Positions 7,397 through 16,318 of a stretch of DNA of 64,000 nt are shown piece by piece; within the stretch, counting starts at the first letter, position 1; every line of letters starts with the position of its first letter. The notes under the pieces were generated by a model, which did not search any database, was not told the DNA's origin, and was given only the letters and a program-made list of their open reading frames with translations. Made by a program: the position numbers and the translations under genes. Origin of the DNA: CAZABC01 sp964483405 (GTDB lineage Bacteria > Chloroflexota > Limnocylindria > Limnocylindrales > CSP1-4); contig CAZABC010000011.1 of the NCBI GenBank assembly GCA_964483405.1, positions 1 through 64,000 of the forward strand, written 5' to 3'.

Positions 7397-9808
7397 CTAT
7401 CGCCCGAGGGTCACGTCGCAGACGACCGCCAGCGCCCGCGTCGCGGCGTCGGCGCTGCGGAAGGTCGGGATGCCCGCCGCGTCGAGGCGATCGACGAAGG
7501 CGTCGTAGCCGGTCCCCGCGTCGACGACCGCGACCCACGGCTTGGACGTCTCGCGCCAGAGCGTCGCCAGGCGCTCGGCGATGGCCCCCGGCCGGTCGAG
7601 GTCCTCGGGGTGCCCCGGTCCGGGCTCGAGCGCCTCGATCGAGTCCGCGATCGGGACGATGCCGATGAGCCCGAGGTCGACCTCGTCGGCACCGAGCACG
7701 ATCCGCCCGACGGCCTCGTAGACCAACGCGTCCCCGATCGGCGTCAGGTCGAGCGGGTCGTTGAGGTCGGCCACGGCGGCGATGCCGGCCGGCCCGAGCA
7801 CGGCCGCCAGGCGGGCCGCGGTGTCGGGCCCGAACGCGGCGAGCTCGAGCGATCCGAGATGGTCGGCGATCGTGACGCACTCGGACCCGGCATTCGTGAC
7901 CGCGCCGAGGCGGCGGCCCGCCGGGCGGCGACCGTCGAGCATCGCGAACGTGCGGACGAGGTCATCGAACTCGGTCGGCGTCTCGGCCCAGGCGACACCG
8001 ACCTGGCCGGCGAGCTCGCGGGTGACCGTCGCGTCGCCGGCGATCGCGGCGGTGTGGCTGGCCGACGCGCTCGCCCCGGCCGCGGTCCGGCCCGCCCGGT
8101 AGAGCACGACGGCCCGACCCTCCGCGACGATCCGCGCCGCCGCCTCGAGGAAGCGGGCGCCGTCTCCCGGCCGGAACCCCTCGACGTAGACGCCGATCAC
8201 CCGGACCGACGGGTCGCCGGCGAAGTGGACCAGGTAGTCGCCGACGGTCAGGTCCATCTGGTTGCCGACGGTGATGATGTAGCCGGGATCGAGCCGGCCG
8301 AGGCGCGACAGCCGGGTGACGGCGAAGGCGCCGCTCCCGGTGATGAGGGCGATCGGCGCCGGTCGACCGCCGACCGGCAGCTTCCAGGTCGGGATGAACA
8401 GGGTGTCGTAGCCGCCGGGTCGCGAGCGGATCCCGAGGCAGTTCGCGCCGTTCACGACCGGGCCGCCGATGGTGCCGTCGTTGCCGCGGCCACCGTCGGC
8501 GACGCCATCGCCTGCAGCCGCCCTGCCCGAGGCGCGGGCGCGGGCGATGACCTCCCGGATCCGTTCGGCGCGCTCGCCGCCCTCGCGCGTCTCGTCGAAG
8601 CCGGCCGGGATGACGATCAGGCTCTCGGCGATGTCGCGCTCGATCGCCTCGGCGACGAGGTCGGGGGCCAGCGCCGCCGAGAGGGCGACGACGAGCAGGT
8701 CGACCCGATCCGGGAGCGCCGCGAGACCCGGGACGCAGCGGACCCCCTCGATCTCGACCCGGCCGGGCTTGACGACGACGATCCGGTCGCGCGGGAACCC
8801 CTCACGGAGCAGGTTGCCGAGGATCACCCGGCCCGGGTTGGTCCCGCTCGAGACGCCAACGATCGCGACCGAACGCGGCGCCAGGAGGCGGGCGATCCGG
8901 CCGAGCGGGCGAGGCGGCGCCGGCCGATCCGGCGTCGGGCCGAGGCGGACGAGGACGTCGAGCGCCACGAGCCCGTCGGGGGTGACCGCCGCGGGATTGA
9001 CCTCGAGCTCGAGGATGTCGTCCGGGGCGAGCGCGCCGCCGATGACGAGGAGCCGGTCGACGAGGTCGACGAGGCGCCCGATGTCCAGCGACGCCGGCCG
9101 GCCGCGCTGCGAGGTCGTCGCGAGGCGGACCGCGGTGGCGCGCCGGAGGATCCGCGGGCGGTCGCCCGGTGGTGTCAGGGCCGGGGAGACGATGGCGATC
9201 TCGCGTCCGGGGCGGAGGTCGCCGGCGAGCGCCTCGCTGTCGGTTCCGCCAGCGCCGACGGCGACGACGACGCCCATGTCGTCGGTCCAGCGGAGCGAGA
9301 CGAGCAGCTCGCCGCCGACCGACGAGGCGTGGTCGACGTGCTCGACGACGAGGTAGCCATCGGGGGCCGATCCCCGCGCGGCCAGCGCCACGTGCATCGC
9401 CCGGATCGCCCCATCGATCGCGGTCCGGTCGCGGGCGACGACCGCGACGGCGCCGACATCGGTCTTGTGGACGAGCCGATCGGCGACGGCCTTGACGACG
9501 ACCCGCGCTCCCGGGAGGTCCGCCAGCCACGCGTCGTCGAGCTCGGCGGCGGCCGCGACACCCGCCGCGCCCGGCCCCTCCGGTCCGCGGATGAAGCGCC
9601 ACCGCGGGACGGCGATCCCGGCCGCGGCGAGGAGCCCGAGGCCCTCCGGCTCGGGCAGCGTCGCCCGGCCATCGCGGCGTGCGGCGGCGACGATCGCCCG
9701 GATCGCGTGGAGATCCGGCGCCTCCGGGCGGCTCAGCTCACGGTCCCCGGAGCGCAGGTCACCCGCGTCGGCTCGATCACGAAGACCTCGCGGCCGATCG
9801 GTGACCAC
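7397..9808 (-). CDS. ADP-forming acyl-CoA synthetase, ATP-grasp domain first
   Basis: An 803-residue fusion of the NDP-forming acyl-CoA synthetase (ACD) family, which interconverts acyl-CoA, ADP and phosphate with acid, CoA and ATP. The order is ATP-grasp (about 35-290; KAVADRLVHKTDVGAV), CoA-binding Rossmann (about 305-430; RSVAIVGVSSGTNPGRV), then succinyl-CoA ligase-like domains with ASASHTAAIAGD carrying the expected phospho-histidine. This reverses the order of the synthetase at 25134. The GTG start at 9808 lies seven bases after the end of the upstream GAP-family gene, so the two are probably co-transcribed. Acetate and other short acids are possible substrates. Confidence 0.85.
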   Translation of the reverse strand: MVTDRPRGLRDRADAGDLRSGDRELSRPEAPDLHAIRAIVAAARRDGRATLPEPEGLGLLAAAGIAVPRWRFIRGPEGPGAAGVAAAAELDDAWLADLPGARVVVKAVADRLVHKTDVGAVAVVARDRTAIDGAIRAMHVALAARGSAPDGYLVVEHVDHASSVGGELLVSLRWTDDMGVVVAVGAGGTDSEALAGDLRPGREIAIVSPALTPPGDRPRILRRATAVRLATTSQRGRPASLDIGRLVDLVDRLLVIGGALAPDDILELEVNPAAVTPDGLVALDVLVRLGPTPDRPAPPRPLGRIARLLAPRSVAIVGVSSGTNPGRVILGNLLREGFPRDRIVVVKPGRVEIEGVRCVPGLAALPDRVDLLVVALSAALAPDLVAEAIERDIAESLIVIPAGFDETREGGERAERIREVIARARASGRAAAGDGVADGGRGNDGTIGGPVVNGANCLGIRSRPGGYDTLFIPTWKLPVGGRPAPIALITGSGAFAVTRLSRLGRLDPGYIITVGNQMDLTVGDYLVHFAGDPSVRVIGVYVEGFRPGDGARFLEAAARIVAEGRAVVLYRAGRTAAGASASASHTAAIAGDATVTRELAGQVGVAWAETPTEFDDLVRTFAMLDGRRPAGRRLGAVTNAGSECVTIADHLGSLELAAFGPDTAARLAAVLGPAGIAAVADLNDPLDLTPIGDALVYEAVGRIVLGADEVDLGLIGIVPIADSIEALEPGPGHPEDLDRPGAIAERLATLWRETSKPWVAVVDAGTGYDAFVDRLDAAGIPTFRSADAATRALAVVCDVTLGR

Positions 9809-9815
9809 GCGACCA

Positions 9816-10493
9816 TCAGATCACCCCGAGTCCGTCGAGCGCCTTGACGAGGAACCAGGTGCCGAAGACGAGGCCGAGCCCGATCGTGATCGCCCGGTTC
9901 CGCCGCTCGAGGAAGTCGGAGAACGCGGCCAGGAGCGTCTCTGCCCGGGCCGGTGCGACGAACGCGACGGCCAGGATGGCCAGGTGGATGCTCGAGGCCG
10001 CCACGACGAAGAGCAGGTAGGCGACGGTCGATCCGCCGAGACCCAGGTCCGCCTCGTCGATCGCGGCGATCGCGCCGAGGGTGAACACCCAGAACTTCGC
10101 GCTCAGGGCGATGAGGACCGCTCCGAGCAGGAAGGCACGGCCCGGCGAAACGCCGTCGAAGAGCGCCATCCAGCGGGGCGGCGGCGCGTCCTCGTCGGGC
10201 TGGCGGAGGAGCTGCTTCGCCGCGACGACGTAGAAGATGACCGCGACGACGAGCAGCAGGAGCGAGGCGAACGCGCTGGATCCGTCGTCGGCGGAGGCGG
10301 TCTCGCTCGGGCCGAGAATCAGCCCGAAGACGAGCCCCTGGGCGAGCCGGGTCGCCGTCAGGCCGAGGACCCAGGCCGTCGCGGCCAGCCGACCGGCGGG
10401 GGAGCGCAGGAGCAGGATCGTGACGACGATCTGGACCGGGACGATCGCGCTCGCGATCGCGAGCGGCAGGAGCGTCAGGACGAGTTCGGACAA
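9816..10493 (-). CDS. GAP-family (SfLAP/LysE-like) membrane protein
   Basis: A 225-residue protein with about six transmembrane helices, with a first helix at about 5-25 and a short polar loop (QPDEDAPPPRW). It resembles the GAP family named after the mycobacterial sulfolipid-addressing protein and has the general layout of LysE-type exporters. The start appears to be TTG at 10493, preceded by GGAGGG. TACGCT further upstream may be a -10. It immediately precedes the ACD-type synthetase. The substrate is unknown. Confidence 0.75.
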   Translation of the reverse strand: MSELVLTLLPLAIASAIVPVQIVVTILLLRSPAGRLAATAWVLGLTATRLAQGLVFGLILGPSETASADDGSSAFASLLLLVVAVIFYVVAAKQLLRQPDEDAPPPRWMALFDGVSPGRAFLLGAVLIALSAKFWVFTLGAIAAIDEADLGLGGSTVAYLLFVVAASSIHLAILAVAFVAPARAETLLAAFSDFLERRNRAITIGLGLVFGTWFLVKALDGLGVI

Positions 10494-10532
10494 GGCGCCC
10501 TCCGTATGCGGTCAGCGTAGCCCGCGCCGTCG

Positions 10533-11240
10533 TCAGGCGCTGCCGCGGATCCGCTCGAGACCGTCGAGGATCAGGTCGAGCCCGAACTCGAAGTCCAGCG
10601 GGACGGCGCTTGGCCCGGACATCGCCAGCTCGGCCATCGCGAGGAGATTCGGGTACTCGTCGGCGCGAAGACCGGCGGCCGTGGCCGCCGCGAGCTCGGG
10701 CGCGTCGGCCATGTCGTACGGCCAGGCCAGCTCCTGGAAGACGAACCCATAGGTGTGGCTGTCGAGGGCCATGAACGCGCGGCCGACCGTCGGCAGGTCG
10801 AAGCCCGCCCCGCGGAGGACCCCGATCGTCGCGTCGAGGTAGCGCAGTCGCGCCGGCCCGGGGTGGACGCGCGACTCGAGGACGACCCCCGCCCATGGGT
10901 GCCGCAGGAGCGCGGCGTGGACCGAGATCGCGCTCCGCCGGATCGCGCTCCGCCAGTCGGCATCGCTGTCTGGTGGTTCGACCTCGGCCATCACGAGATC
11001 GGCGAGCCCATCGAGGACGTCCTCCTTGCCGTCGACGTGCTTGTACAGCGACATCGCCTCGACGCGCAGCTCCTGACCGAGGCGGCGCATCGAGACCGCC
11101 TCGATCCCGTCGCGGTCGGCGAGCCGGAGAGCGGCTTCGAGGATCCGCTCACGGCTGAGCGGCGCTCGCGCCGCCGCGCCGGTCCCGTCTGGCATCGGCT
11201 GGTCTGGCATCGGCTGGTCTGGCATCGGCTGGTCTGGCAT
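10533..11240 (-). CDS. TetR/AcrR-family repressor
   Basis: A 235-residue regulator. Its helix-turn-helix is at about 28-75 (RERILEAALRLADRDG, then VSMRRLGQELRVEAMSLYKHV) and its C-terminal ligand domain resembles the TetR class C-terminal fold (DADWRSAIRRSA ... HPWAGVVLES). The N-terminus is a fourfold MPDQP repeat encoded by a 15-bp tandem repeat, so the true start could be any of four ATGs. It is divergent from the quinone reductase-like gene at 11373 and shares a promoter region with three CTTAC-type dyads, so it probably represses that gene and itself. Confidence 0.88.
   Translation of the reverse strand: MPDQPMPDQPMPDQPMPDGTGAAARAPLSRERILEAALRLADRDGIEAVSMRRLGQELRVEAMSLYKHVDGKEDVLDGLADLVMAEVEPPDSDADWRSAIRRSAISVHAALLRHPWAGVVLESRVHPGPARLRYLDATIGVLRGAGFDLPTVGRAFMALDSHTYGFVFQELAWPYDMADAPELAAATAAGLRADEYPNLLAMAELAMSGPSAVPLDFEFGLDLILDGLERIRGSA
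11184..11240. repeat. 15-bp tandem repeat at TetR start
   Basis: The unit GGCATCGGCTGGTCT recurs about four times in a row. On the minus strand it encodes MPDQP repeated, so each unit brings a new in-frame ATG. Copy-number change would lengthen or shorten the N-terminus in steps of five residues without a frameshift. Confidence 0.85.
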
Positions 11241-11272
11241 CGGCCTACCCCGCGTCGGCGCCTAGAGCGGGC

Positions 11273-11325
11273 TTGACAGGCTTACGGTGTAACCCTAGGC
11301 TTACAGCGTCAGCTTACAGTGTACA
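11273..11325 (+). promoter_or_regulatory. Promoter with three TetR-type operator dyads
   Basis: TTGACA at 11273-11278 and TAGGCT at 11296-11301 are spaced by 17 bases and form a sigma70-type promoter reading towards the quinone reductase-like gene. Overlapping it are three copies of CTTAC(A/G)G(T/C)GTMA-type sequence at 11281, 11300 and 11313. The first, CTTACGGTGTAA, is a near palindrome. Such half-sites resemble CTTACACTGTAAG operators of TetR regulators, so the divergent TetR protein is the likely binder. Confidence 0.7.
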
Positions 11326-11372
11326 CCCGGCGCCGATGGCCTCGGCGACGGATCCGATCCAGGGGAAGGCGT

Positions 11373-12335
11373 ATGCAGGCGATCATCCGACGGCGGTACG
11401 GTCCGCCCGGCGCGCTCGAGCTGCAGGATGTCGACCCGCCGACGATCGGGGACCATGAGGTCCTCGTCCGCGTCCGCGGCGCCGGGGTCAACCCCGCCGA
11501 CTGGCACTTCATGCGCGGGCGTCCCTTCGTCCTCCGGCTCGCCGGGTACGGCGTGCGCTCGCCGAAGCGTCCGGGGCTCGGCAGCGATGTCGCGGGCGTG
11601 GTCGAGGCGGTCGGCCCGGCCGTGACCCGGCTGCGGCCGGGCGATGCGGTGTTCGGCTGGGGCCGCGCGACCTTCGCCGAGCTCGCGTCGGCGCGGGAGG
11701 ACCTGCTCGAGCCGAAGCCCCAGAGCCTCTCGTTCGAGGCGGCGGCCGCCGTCCCGCTGGCGGCGATCACCGCGCTCCAGGGCCTTCGGGACACGGGCCG
11801 GCTGACCGCGGGTCAGTCGGTCATGATCGTCGGCGCCTCGGGCGGGGTCGGCTCGTTCGCCGTCCAGATCGCCAAGGCGCTCGGCGCGGAGGTGACGGGC
11901 GTCTGCAGCGCCCCGAACGTCGACCTCGTGCGGTCCATCGGCGCCGACCACATCATCGACCGTACCCGCGAAGTGGTCGTCGGGGGCGGGCGGCGCTACG
12001 ACCTCATCTTCCAGCTCGGCGGCACGCTGTCGCCCGGCCGCCTCCGCCGTGCCCTCGCCCCGAAGGGCACGCTCGTCCTGAGCAGCGGAGACGGGCGCTT
12101 CAGCGGGATCGACCGGATCGTCATGGCGTCGCTGACGTCACCGTTCGTCGGCCAGCGGCTCGTCACCTGGGTGGCCGACGAGAACGGCACCGACCTCGCG
12201 ACCGTCGCGGCACTCATCGAGTCGGGGGCGGTCCGGCCGGTCATCGACCGGACCTACCCGCTCCGCGAGGCCGCCGCCGCGATGGCCCACGTCGAGACCG
12301 GCCACACGCGAGGCAAGGTCGTCATCGTCCCCTGA
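11373..12335 (+). CDS. Zinc-free quinone oxidoreductase-like MDR protein
   Basis: A 320-residue medium-chain dehydrogenase/reductase of the NADPH:quinone reductase type. It has a GroES-like N-domain (EVLVRVRGAGVNPADWHFMRG) and a Rossmann domain with GASGGVGSFAVQIAKALGA near residue 150. The cysteines that bind zinc in alcohol dehydrogenases are absent. The ATG at 11373 is chosen because AGGGGAAGG precedes it; the longer frame from 11319 starts inside the promoter. It is divergent from the TetR gene and followed after 42 bases by a nitroreductase-like gene. It probably reduces quinones or enones, possibly in detoxification. Confidence 0.88.
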   Translation: MQAIIRRRYGPPGALELQDVDPPTIGDHEVLVRVRGAGVNPADWHFMRGRPFVLRLAGYGVRSPKRPGLGSDVAGVVEAVGPAVTRLRPGDAVFGWGRATFAELASAREDLLEPKPQSLSFEAAAAVPLAAITALQGLRDTGRLTAGQSVMIVGASGGVGSFAVQIAKALGAEVTGVCSAPNVDLVRSIGADHIIDRTREVVVGGGRRYDLIFQLGGTLSPGRLRRALAPKGTLVLSSGDGRFSGIDRIVMASLTSPFVGQRLVTWVADENGTDLATVAALIESGAVRPVIDRTYPLREAAAAMAHVETGHTRGKVVIVP

Positions 12336-12377
12336 ATCCCGGCCCTGCGTGGCCGCGATCCGTGCCAGGAGGCAGCC

Positions 12378-12932
12378 ATGCTCACCCAGCTCATCGCCAT
12401 CGCCGGCGTCGCGATCGTCGGGTCGATCGCCCTCGGGGTGATCTTCCTGCTCGGGATGCGGACGAAGTCGCCGCTCGTCCAGGGTCCGGTCATCTGGATC
12501 TCCAAGCGCTGGGTCAACCCGCGCCAGCTCCGGACCGCCGGCCGACCCGGCGCGTACGCCGCGATCATCCGGACCGTCGGGCGGACGTCCGGCCGCCGGT
12601 ACGAGACGCCGGTCGGGGCGTTCGCCATCGACGGCGGGTTCCTGATCTCGCTGCCCTACGGCACCCGCCCGCAGTGGCTGAAGAACGTCCTGGCCGCCGG
12701 CGGCGCCACGCTCGTCCACGAAGGGCGGACATGGGCCGTCGACCGACCGGAGCTCGCGGCCACGGCCGACGTCGCGGCGCTGTTCCCCGAGGCGGAGCGG
12801 CGGACCCAGCAGCGATTCAAGGTGGACAGCGCCCTCCGCCTCCGGGCCGTGCCGGCGGCCGACGCGACCGACAAGCACGTTGCGGCCGACGCGCGTGCCG
12901 CGACCGACCGCGAGACGCTCGCCGCAGCCTGA
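12378..12932 (+). CDS. Deazaflavin (F420)-dependent nitroreductase-family protein
   Basis: A 184-residue protein with one N-terminal membrane helix (about 5-27) followed by the Ddn-like split-barrel fold, recognised by RTVGRTSGRRYETPVG and LPYGTRPQWLKNVLAAGGAT. Members bind F420 or other flavins and act on nitro compounds or quinones. AGGAGG is 6-7 bases before the ATG. It lies behind the quinone reductase-like gene and so probably belongs to the TetR regulon. The charged C-terminal 25 residues are not conserved. Confidence 0.83.
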   Translation: MLTQLIAIAGVAIVGSIALGVIFLLGMRTKSPLVQGPVIWISKRWVNPRQLRTAGRPGAYAAIIRTVGRTSGRRYETPVGAFAIDGGFLISLPYGTRPQWLKNVLAAGGATLVHEGRTWAVDRPELAATADVAALFPEAERRTQQRFKVDSALRLRAVPAADATDKHVAADARAATDRETLAAA

Positions 12933-13035
12933 CCCGGCCCGAGCCACATCCGCCGCCGGCGGGCGAGGGCCGGGCCGCCGAGGTGACCAACGCCCCTAGC
13001 GTCGGGACCGCCGGCGGTCGCACCATCCGGCCTCG

Positions 13036-14172
13036 ATGACCGAGCAGCGCCGGCCCAGCTTCGGCTTCCCGCGGATGTACAACGAGCCGGGCGAGAAGCG
13101 CGCCTTCCTTCCGTCGCTGATGGCGACCCTCGCCGAGATCGGCGCGGACGTCTGCGTCGAAGCGGGATCGGGCGCCGGGATGGGTTACCCCGACGACGCC
13201 TACCGGGCGGTCTCGCCACGGGTGCGCGTCGTCGACGAGACGACGGCCTACGCCCAGGACGTCGTCGTCGTGCTCCGGGCGCCGGAGGGCCGCTACGAGC
13301 GGCTCCGGGCCGGCGCCATCCTGCTGTCGATGCTCCACTTCACGACCCGGCCGGAACGCGTCGAGATGCTCCGCGGCCTCGGGATCGAGGCCATCGCCCT
13401 CGACATGGTCACCGGCGACGACGGCCGGCGGCTGGTCCAGAACCTCCGGGACGTCGCCCGCAACGGGCTGGCCGCCGCGTTCGACGCGCTCGAGCGGCGC
13501 TGGCCGCCGCTCCTCTCGGCGGACCGCCTGCCGATCAGCGTCACGATCCTCGGCGCGGGTGGCGTCGGCAAGAACGCGATCGAGTGGGCCGCCAAGGCCG
13601 GCGACGACGAGCGCAACGCCCGCTTCATGCGCGACCACCTGCCGGGTGTCGAGGTGGTCGTCGTCGAGCAGAACCTGGCCGGCGACGAGGGCTACTTCCG
13701 GCGCCGGCTGGCGGCGACCGACGTCCTCGTCGACGCGACCGCGCGCCGCGACACGTCGCGGCCGCTCTTCCCGAACGCCTGGCTCGGCTGGCTGCCGCCC
13801 CACGCCGTCGTCTGCGACCTGGCGGTCGACCCGTATCTCCTCGACGACGACCCGCCGGTCGTCCGTGGCATCGAGGGTATCCCCCAGGGGAACCTCGACC
13901 AGTGGGAGTTCGGCCCAGACGACCCGGCCTGGGACCGCCTGCCGCCGGGGATCCCGACCGCCAACCGACGGACCGTCGTCTCGTGCTACTCGTGGCCGGG
14001 TGTCCGGCCGGAGCCGTGCATGGAGCTGTACGGCTCGCAGGTCACGCCGCTCCTCAAGACGCTCGTCTGGTACGGCGGGCGGCCGGCGATCGGGCCGGAC
14101 GTATCCTTCCACGGGCGGGCTCTGTGGCGGGCGAGCCTGAGCCGCTGGGTGAAGGAGAACGCCGTCGCCTGA
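13036..14172 (+). CDS. Alanine dehydrogenase/transhydrogenase-like protein
   Basis: A 378-residue protein whose N-terminal 130 residues follow the alanine dehydrogenase/PNT N-domain pattern (NEPGEKRAFLPSLMATLAEI, then VEAGSGAGMGYPDDAY). A Rossmann domain with GAGGVGKNAIEWAAK lies around residue 177. It is divergent from classical Ald, notably in the acidic region after the nucleotide loop, so the substrate is open: alanine, lysine/saccharopine-like or another amino acid. The ATG at 13036 lacks a strong Shine-Dalgarno. Carbamate kinase follows on the same strand after 126 bases, consistent with nitrogen metabolism. Confidence 0.7.
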   Translation: MTEQRRPSFGFPRMYNEPGEKRAFLPSLMATLAEIGADVCVEAGSGAGMGYPDDAYRAVSPRVRVVDETTAYAQDVVVVLRAPEGRYERLRAGAILLSMLHFTTRPERVEMLRGLGIEAIALDMVTGDDGRRLVQNLRDVARNGLAAAFDALERRWPPLLSADRLPISVTILGAGGVGKNAIEWAAKAGDDERNARFMRDHLPGVEVVVVEQNLAGDEGYFRRRLAATDVLVDATARRDTSRPLFPNAWLGWLPPHAVVCDLAVDPYLLDDDPPVVRGIEGIPQGNLDQWEFGPDDPAWDRLPPGIPTANRRTVVSCYSWPGVRPEPCMELYGSQVTPLLKTLVWYGGRPAIGPDVSFHGRALWRASLSRWVKENAVA

Positions 14173-14298
14173 CGATCGCCGACCGGCACCGCGGATCCGT
14201 GACCGACGCCACTGGTCGGCGGTCGCGGGCCGGGCCCACCCTGCCGTCCGAGCGGGACGATGCCGTCGTCCCGCCACGACTCGAGTTCGAGGATACGG

Positions 14299-15264
14299 AT
14301 GTCCGAACAGCCGGCTCGCAAGGTCGCCGTCGTGGCGATCGGCGGCAACTCGCTCATCAAGGGCGACCACCAGAGCGTCGAGGACCAGTACGAGGCCGCG
14401 AAGGAGACGACCCTCCACATCGCCGAGATGATCGAGGCGGGCTGGGACGTCGCGATCGGCCACGGCAACGGGCCGCAGGTCGGCTTCATCCTCCGCCGCT
14501 CCGAGATCGCCCACAAGGTCGAGGGCATGCACGAGGTCCCCCTCGACGTCTGTGGCGCCGACAGCCAGGGCGCGATCGGCTACGCGCTCCAGCAGACCCT
14601 CCAGAACTGGCTGTTCAGGCGCGGGATCCGCAAGAACGTCGCGACGGTCGTCACGCAGGTCCTCGTGGACCGCGACGACCCGGCCTTCCAGAACCCCACC
14701 AAGCCCATCGGGGGCTTCATGGAGGAGGATGAGGCCAGGCGTCGCGAGACCACCATGGGCTGGTCGGTCGTCGAGGATGCCGGCCGCGGCTGGCGCCGGG
14801 TGGTGGCCTCGCCGCTGCCGAAGGAGGTCGTCGAGCTCGACACCGTCAAGGCGCTCCTCGATGCGGGTGTCGTCGTCATCACCGTCGGCGGCGGCGGCAT
14901 CCCGGTCATCGACGGGGGCGGCGGTGAGTACCGCGGCACGGCGGCGGTCATCGACAAGGACTACGCCAGCAGCCTCCTCGCCCAGAGCATCGGAGCCGAC
15001 CTGTTCCTCATCTCGACCGCCGTCGAGAAGGTCGCCCTCGACTACGGCAAGCCCGAGCAGCGCTGGCTGGACCGGATGACCGTCTCGGAGGCCAAGCGCT
15101 ACCTGGTCGAGGGCGGGCACTTCCTGAAGGGCTCGATGGCGCCGAAGATCGAGGCGATCGTCTGGTACATGGAGGCGGGCGGGAAGCACGCCATCATCAC
15201 GACCCCCGAGAACATCGCCCGGGCGCTGCGCGGCGAGACCGGGACCCACATCGTCCCGGACTGA
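14299..15264 (+). CDS. arcC: Carbamate kinase
   Basis: A 321-residue amino-acid kinase fold enzyme that makes ATP from carbamoyl phosphate. Signatures: VAIGGNSLIKGD at the N-terminus, IGHGNGPQVGFILRRSE near residue 55, VITVGGGGIPVI near 195, and the lysine-containing VIDKDYASSLLAQ near 220, ending with FLKGSMAPKIEA. The ATG at 14299, just after GAGGATACGG, matches the usual N-terminus. Length is normal. No arginine deiminase or ornithine carbamoyltransferase gene is nearby, so the carbamoyl phosphate may come from another degradation route such as purine or allantoin catabolism. Confidence 0.93.
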   Translation: MSEQPARKVAVVAIGGNSLIKGDHQSVEDQYEAAKETTLHIAEMIEAGWDVAIGHGNGPQVGFILRRSEIAHKVEGMHEVPLDVCGADSQGAIGYALQQTLQNWLFRRGIRKNVATVVTQVLVDRDDPAFQNPTKPIGGFMEEDEARRRETTMGWSVVEDAGRGWRRVVASPLPKEVVELDTVKALLDAGVVVITVGGGGIPVIDGGGGEYRGTAAVIDKDYASSLLAQSIGADLFLISTAVEKVALDYGKPEQRWLDRMTVSEAKRYLVEGGHFLKGSMAPKIEAIVWYMEAGGKHAIITTPENIARALRGETGTHIVPD

Positions 15265-15275
15265 AGCGTCGCCGG

Positions 15276-15560
15276 CTAGCCCTGCGCCGGCTTCGTCCCC
15301 TGGACCCGGCGCCCCGGCGGCGCGACCGTCCGGGTCTCCGGATGCAGGCCGAACCGCAGGGCGTGGTCCGGCCACGCCGGGTCATCGGGCCGCCAGCTGT
15401 GGGTCTTCGCGCCGTGGGCATCGAGCTGGTCGATGACCCCATCGACGCCGAGGACGAGCCGGCCGCCGTCGGCGAGATCGAGCGCATTACGCCCGGCCCG
15501 ATGCGCTTGCGCCGATGGCCTGACGAGGCCCGTCGGCTTGACCGGCTGCCCGACGATGGT
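15276..15560 (-). pseudogene. Unidentified C-terminal coding remnant
   Basis: A minus-strand frame ending at a TAG at 15276 reads like the tail of a protein (RLVLGVDGVIDQLDAHGAK, then WRPDDPAWPDHALRFGLHPE) but has no start of its own. It sits directly behind the truncated AlkZ-like gene in a different frame. I do not recognise the family. It is either the end of a second gene fused by deletion or a degenerate part of the same locus. Confidence 0.4.
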
Positions 15561-16176
15561 GCTGACGAGCCTCGAAGGCGGGTGATGCGATGGGCCTCCG
15601 GGTCGCCCGGTCGGGGTCCAACGGGGGCGGCCACGTAGGCCGGTCGGGGTCCGAACGACCACGGCCCGCCGACGGGGGCGTGGCTGAACGGCCCATATGT
15701 CCGGAGGGCCCACCAGGCCCGCTCGGGGATCGGTCCGCCCGGCCGGGCCGCAAGCAGGCCTCGACGTCGGCGTTCGACCGCGGCTGGTCGGTGAAGTCGA
15801 GGAGCGGCTCGATGAGCCCGTCGGCATCCGCCGCCGTCAGGCCGGTCGAGGTGAAGCGCCGGTCGTTGAGGCGCGCGGCGCGCAGCGACGGCTGCATCGC
15901 GACGTGGAACTCGGGGTAGTCCGCCCGGACCACGGCGTGGAGGGTGATCCGCATGAGGGTCGCCTTGACGACCGCCAGGTCGACGAAGGCGCGGCCGAAC
16001 TCGGCCGGATCAAAGCCCTCCATCCGGGTCCACAGCGCGAGGTATGGCGAAGCGGGCCCCTGGGCCTGGAGCGCGACGACGCGATGGACCGCCGCGACCG
16101 CGTCGAGGGGCTCGCGGCGCAGCAGCAGCTGGCGCTGGAGGGTGGCCCGGTTGAGCTGGCGGGCGTCGAGCCGCAT
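15560..16176 (-). pseudogene. AlkZ-like winged-helix DNA-binding protein, frameshifted and truncated
   Basis: The frame from ATG 16176 gives a good AlkZ/winged-helix DNA-binding N-terminus (RQLNRATLQRQLLLRREPLD, then FTSTGLTAADADGLIEPLLD). At about 15740 homology leaves this frame and continues in another with PERAWWALRTYGPFSHAPV and GPWSFGPRPAYVAAPVGPRP, exactly the next family block. Homology then stops near 15580, so the C-terminal half, which holds the catalytic or DNA-binding surface, is lost. AlkZ proteins unhook DNA crosslinks. TACCCT lies eight bases before the ATG with no Shine-Dalgarno, suggesting a once leaderless gene. An assembly error at the frameshift is possible. Confidence 0.8.
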
Positions 16177-16184
16177 GGCTCGCA

Positions 16185-16190
16185 AGGGTA
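16185..16190 (-). promoter_or_regulatory. -10 element abutting the AlkZ-like start
   Basis: TACCCT on the minus strand is eight bases upstream of the ATG at 16176, leaving no room for a ribosome binding site. This is the pattern of leaderless transcripts and recurs at other starts in the window. Confidence 0.4.
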
Positions 16191-16318
16191 GCGAACGTCG
16201 CCGACCGTCTCGCTGGACCGCCATGATCGCGGAGTCGCGCTGTGACGGCGGCACCGACCCGGGTGGCGCTCGACCTGGTCGTGCCTCGCGCTGCCAGGGC
16301 TCGCCGCGAAGCGGGCGG

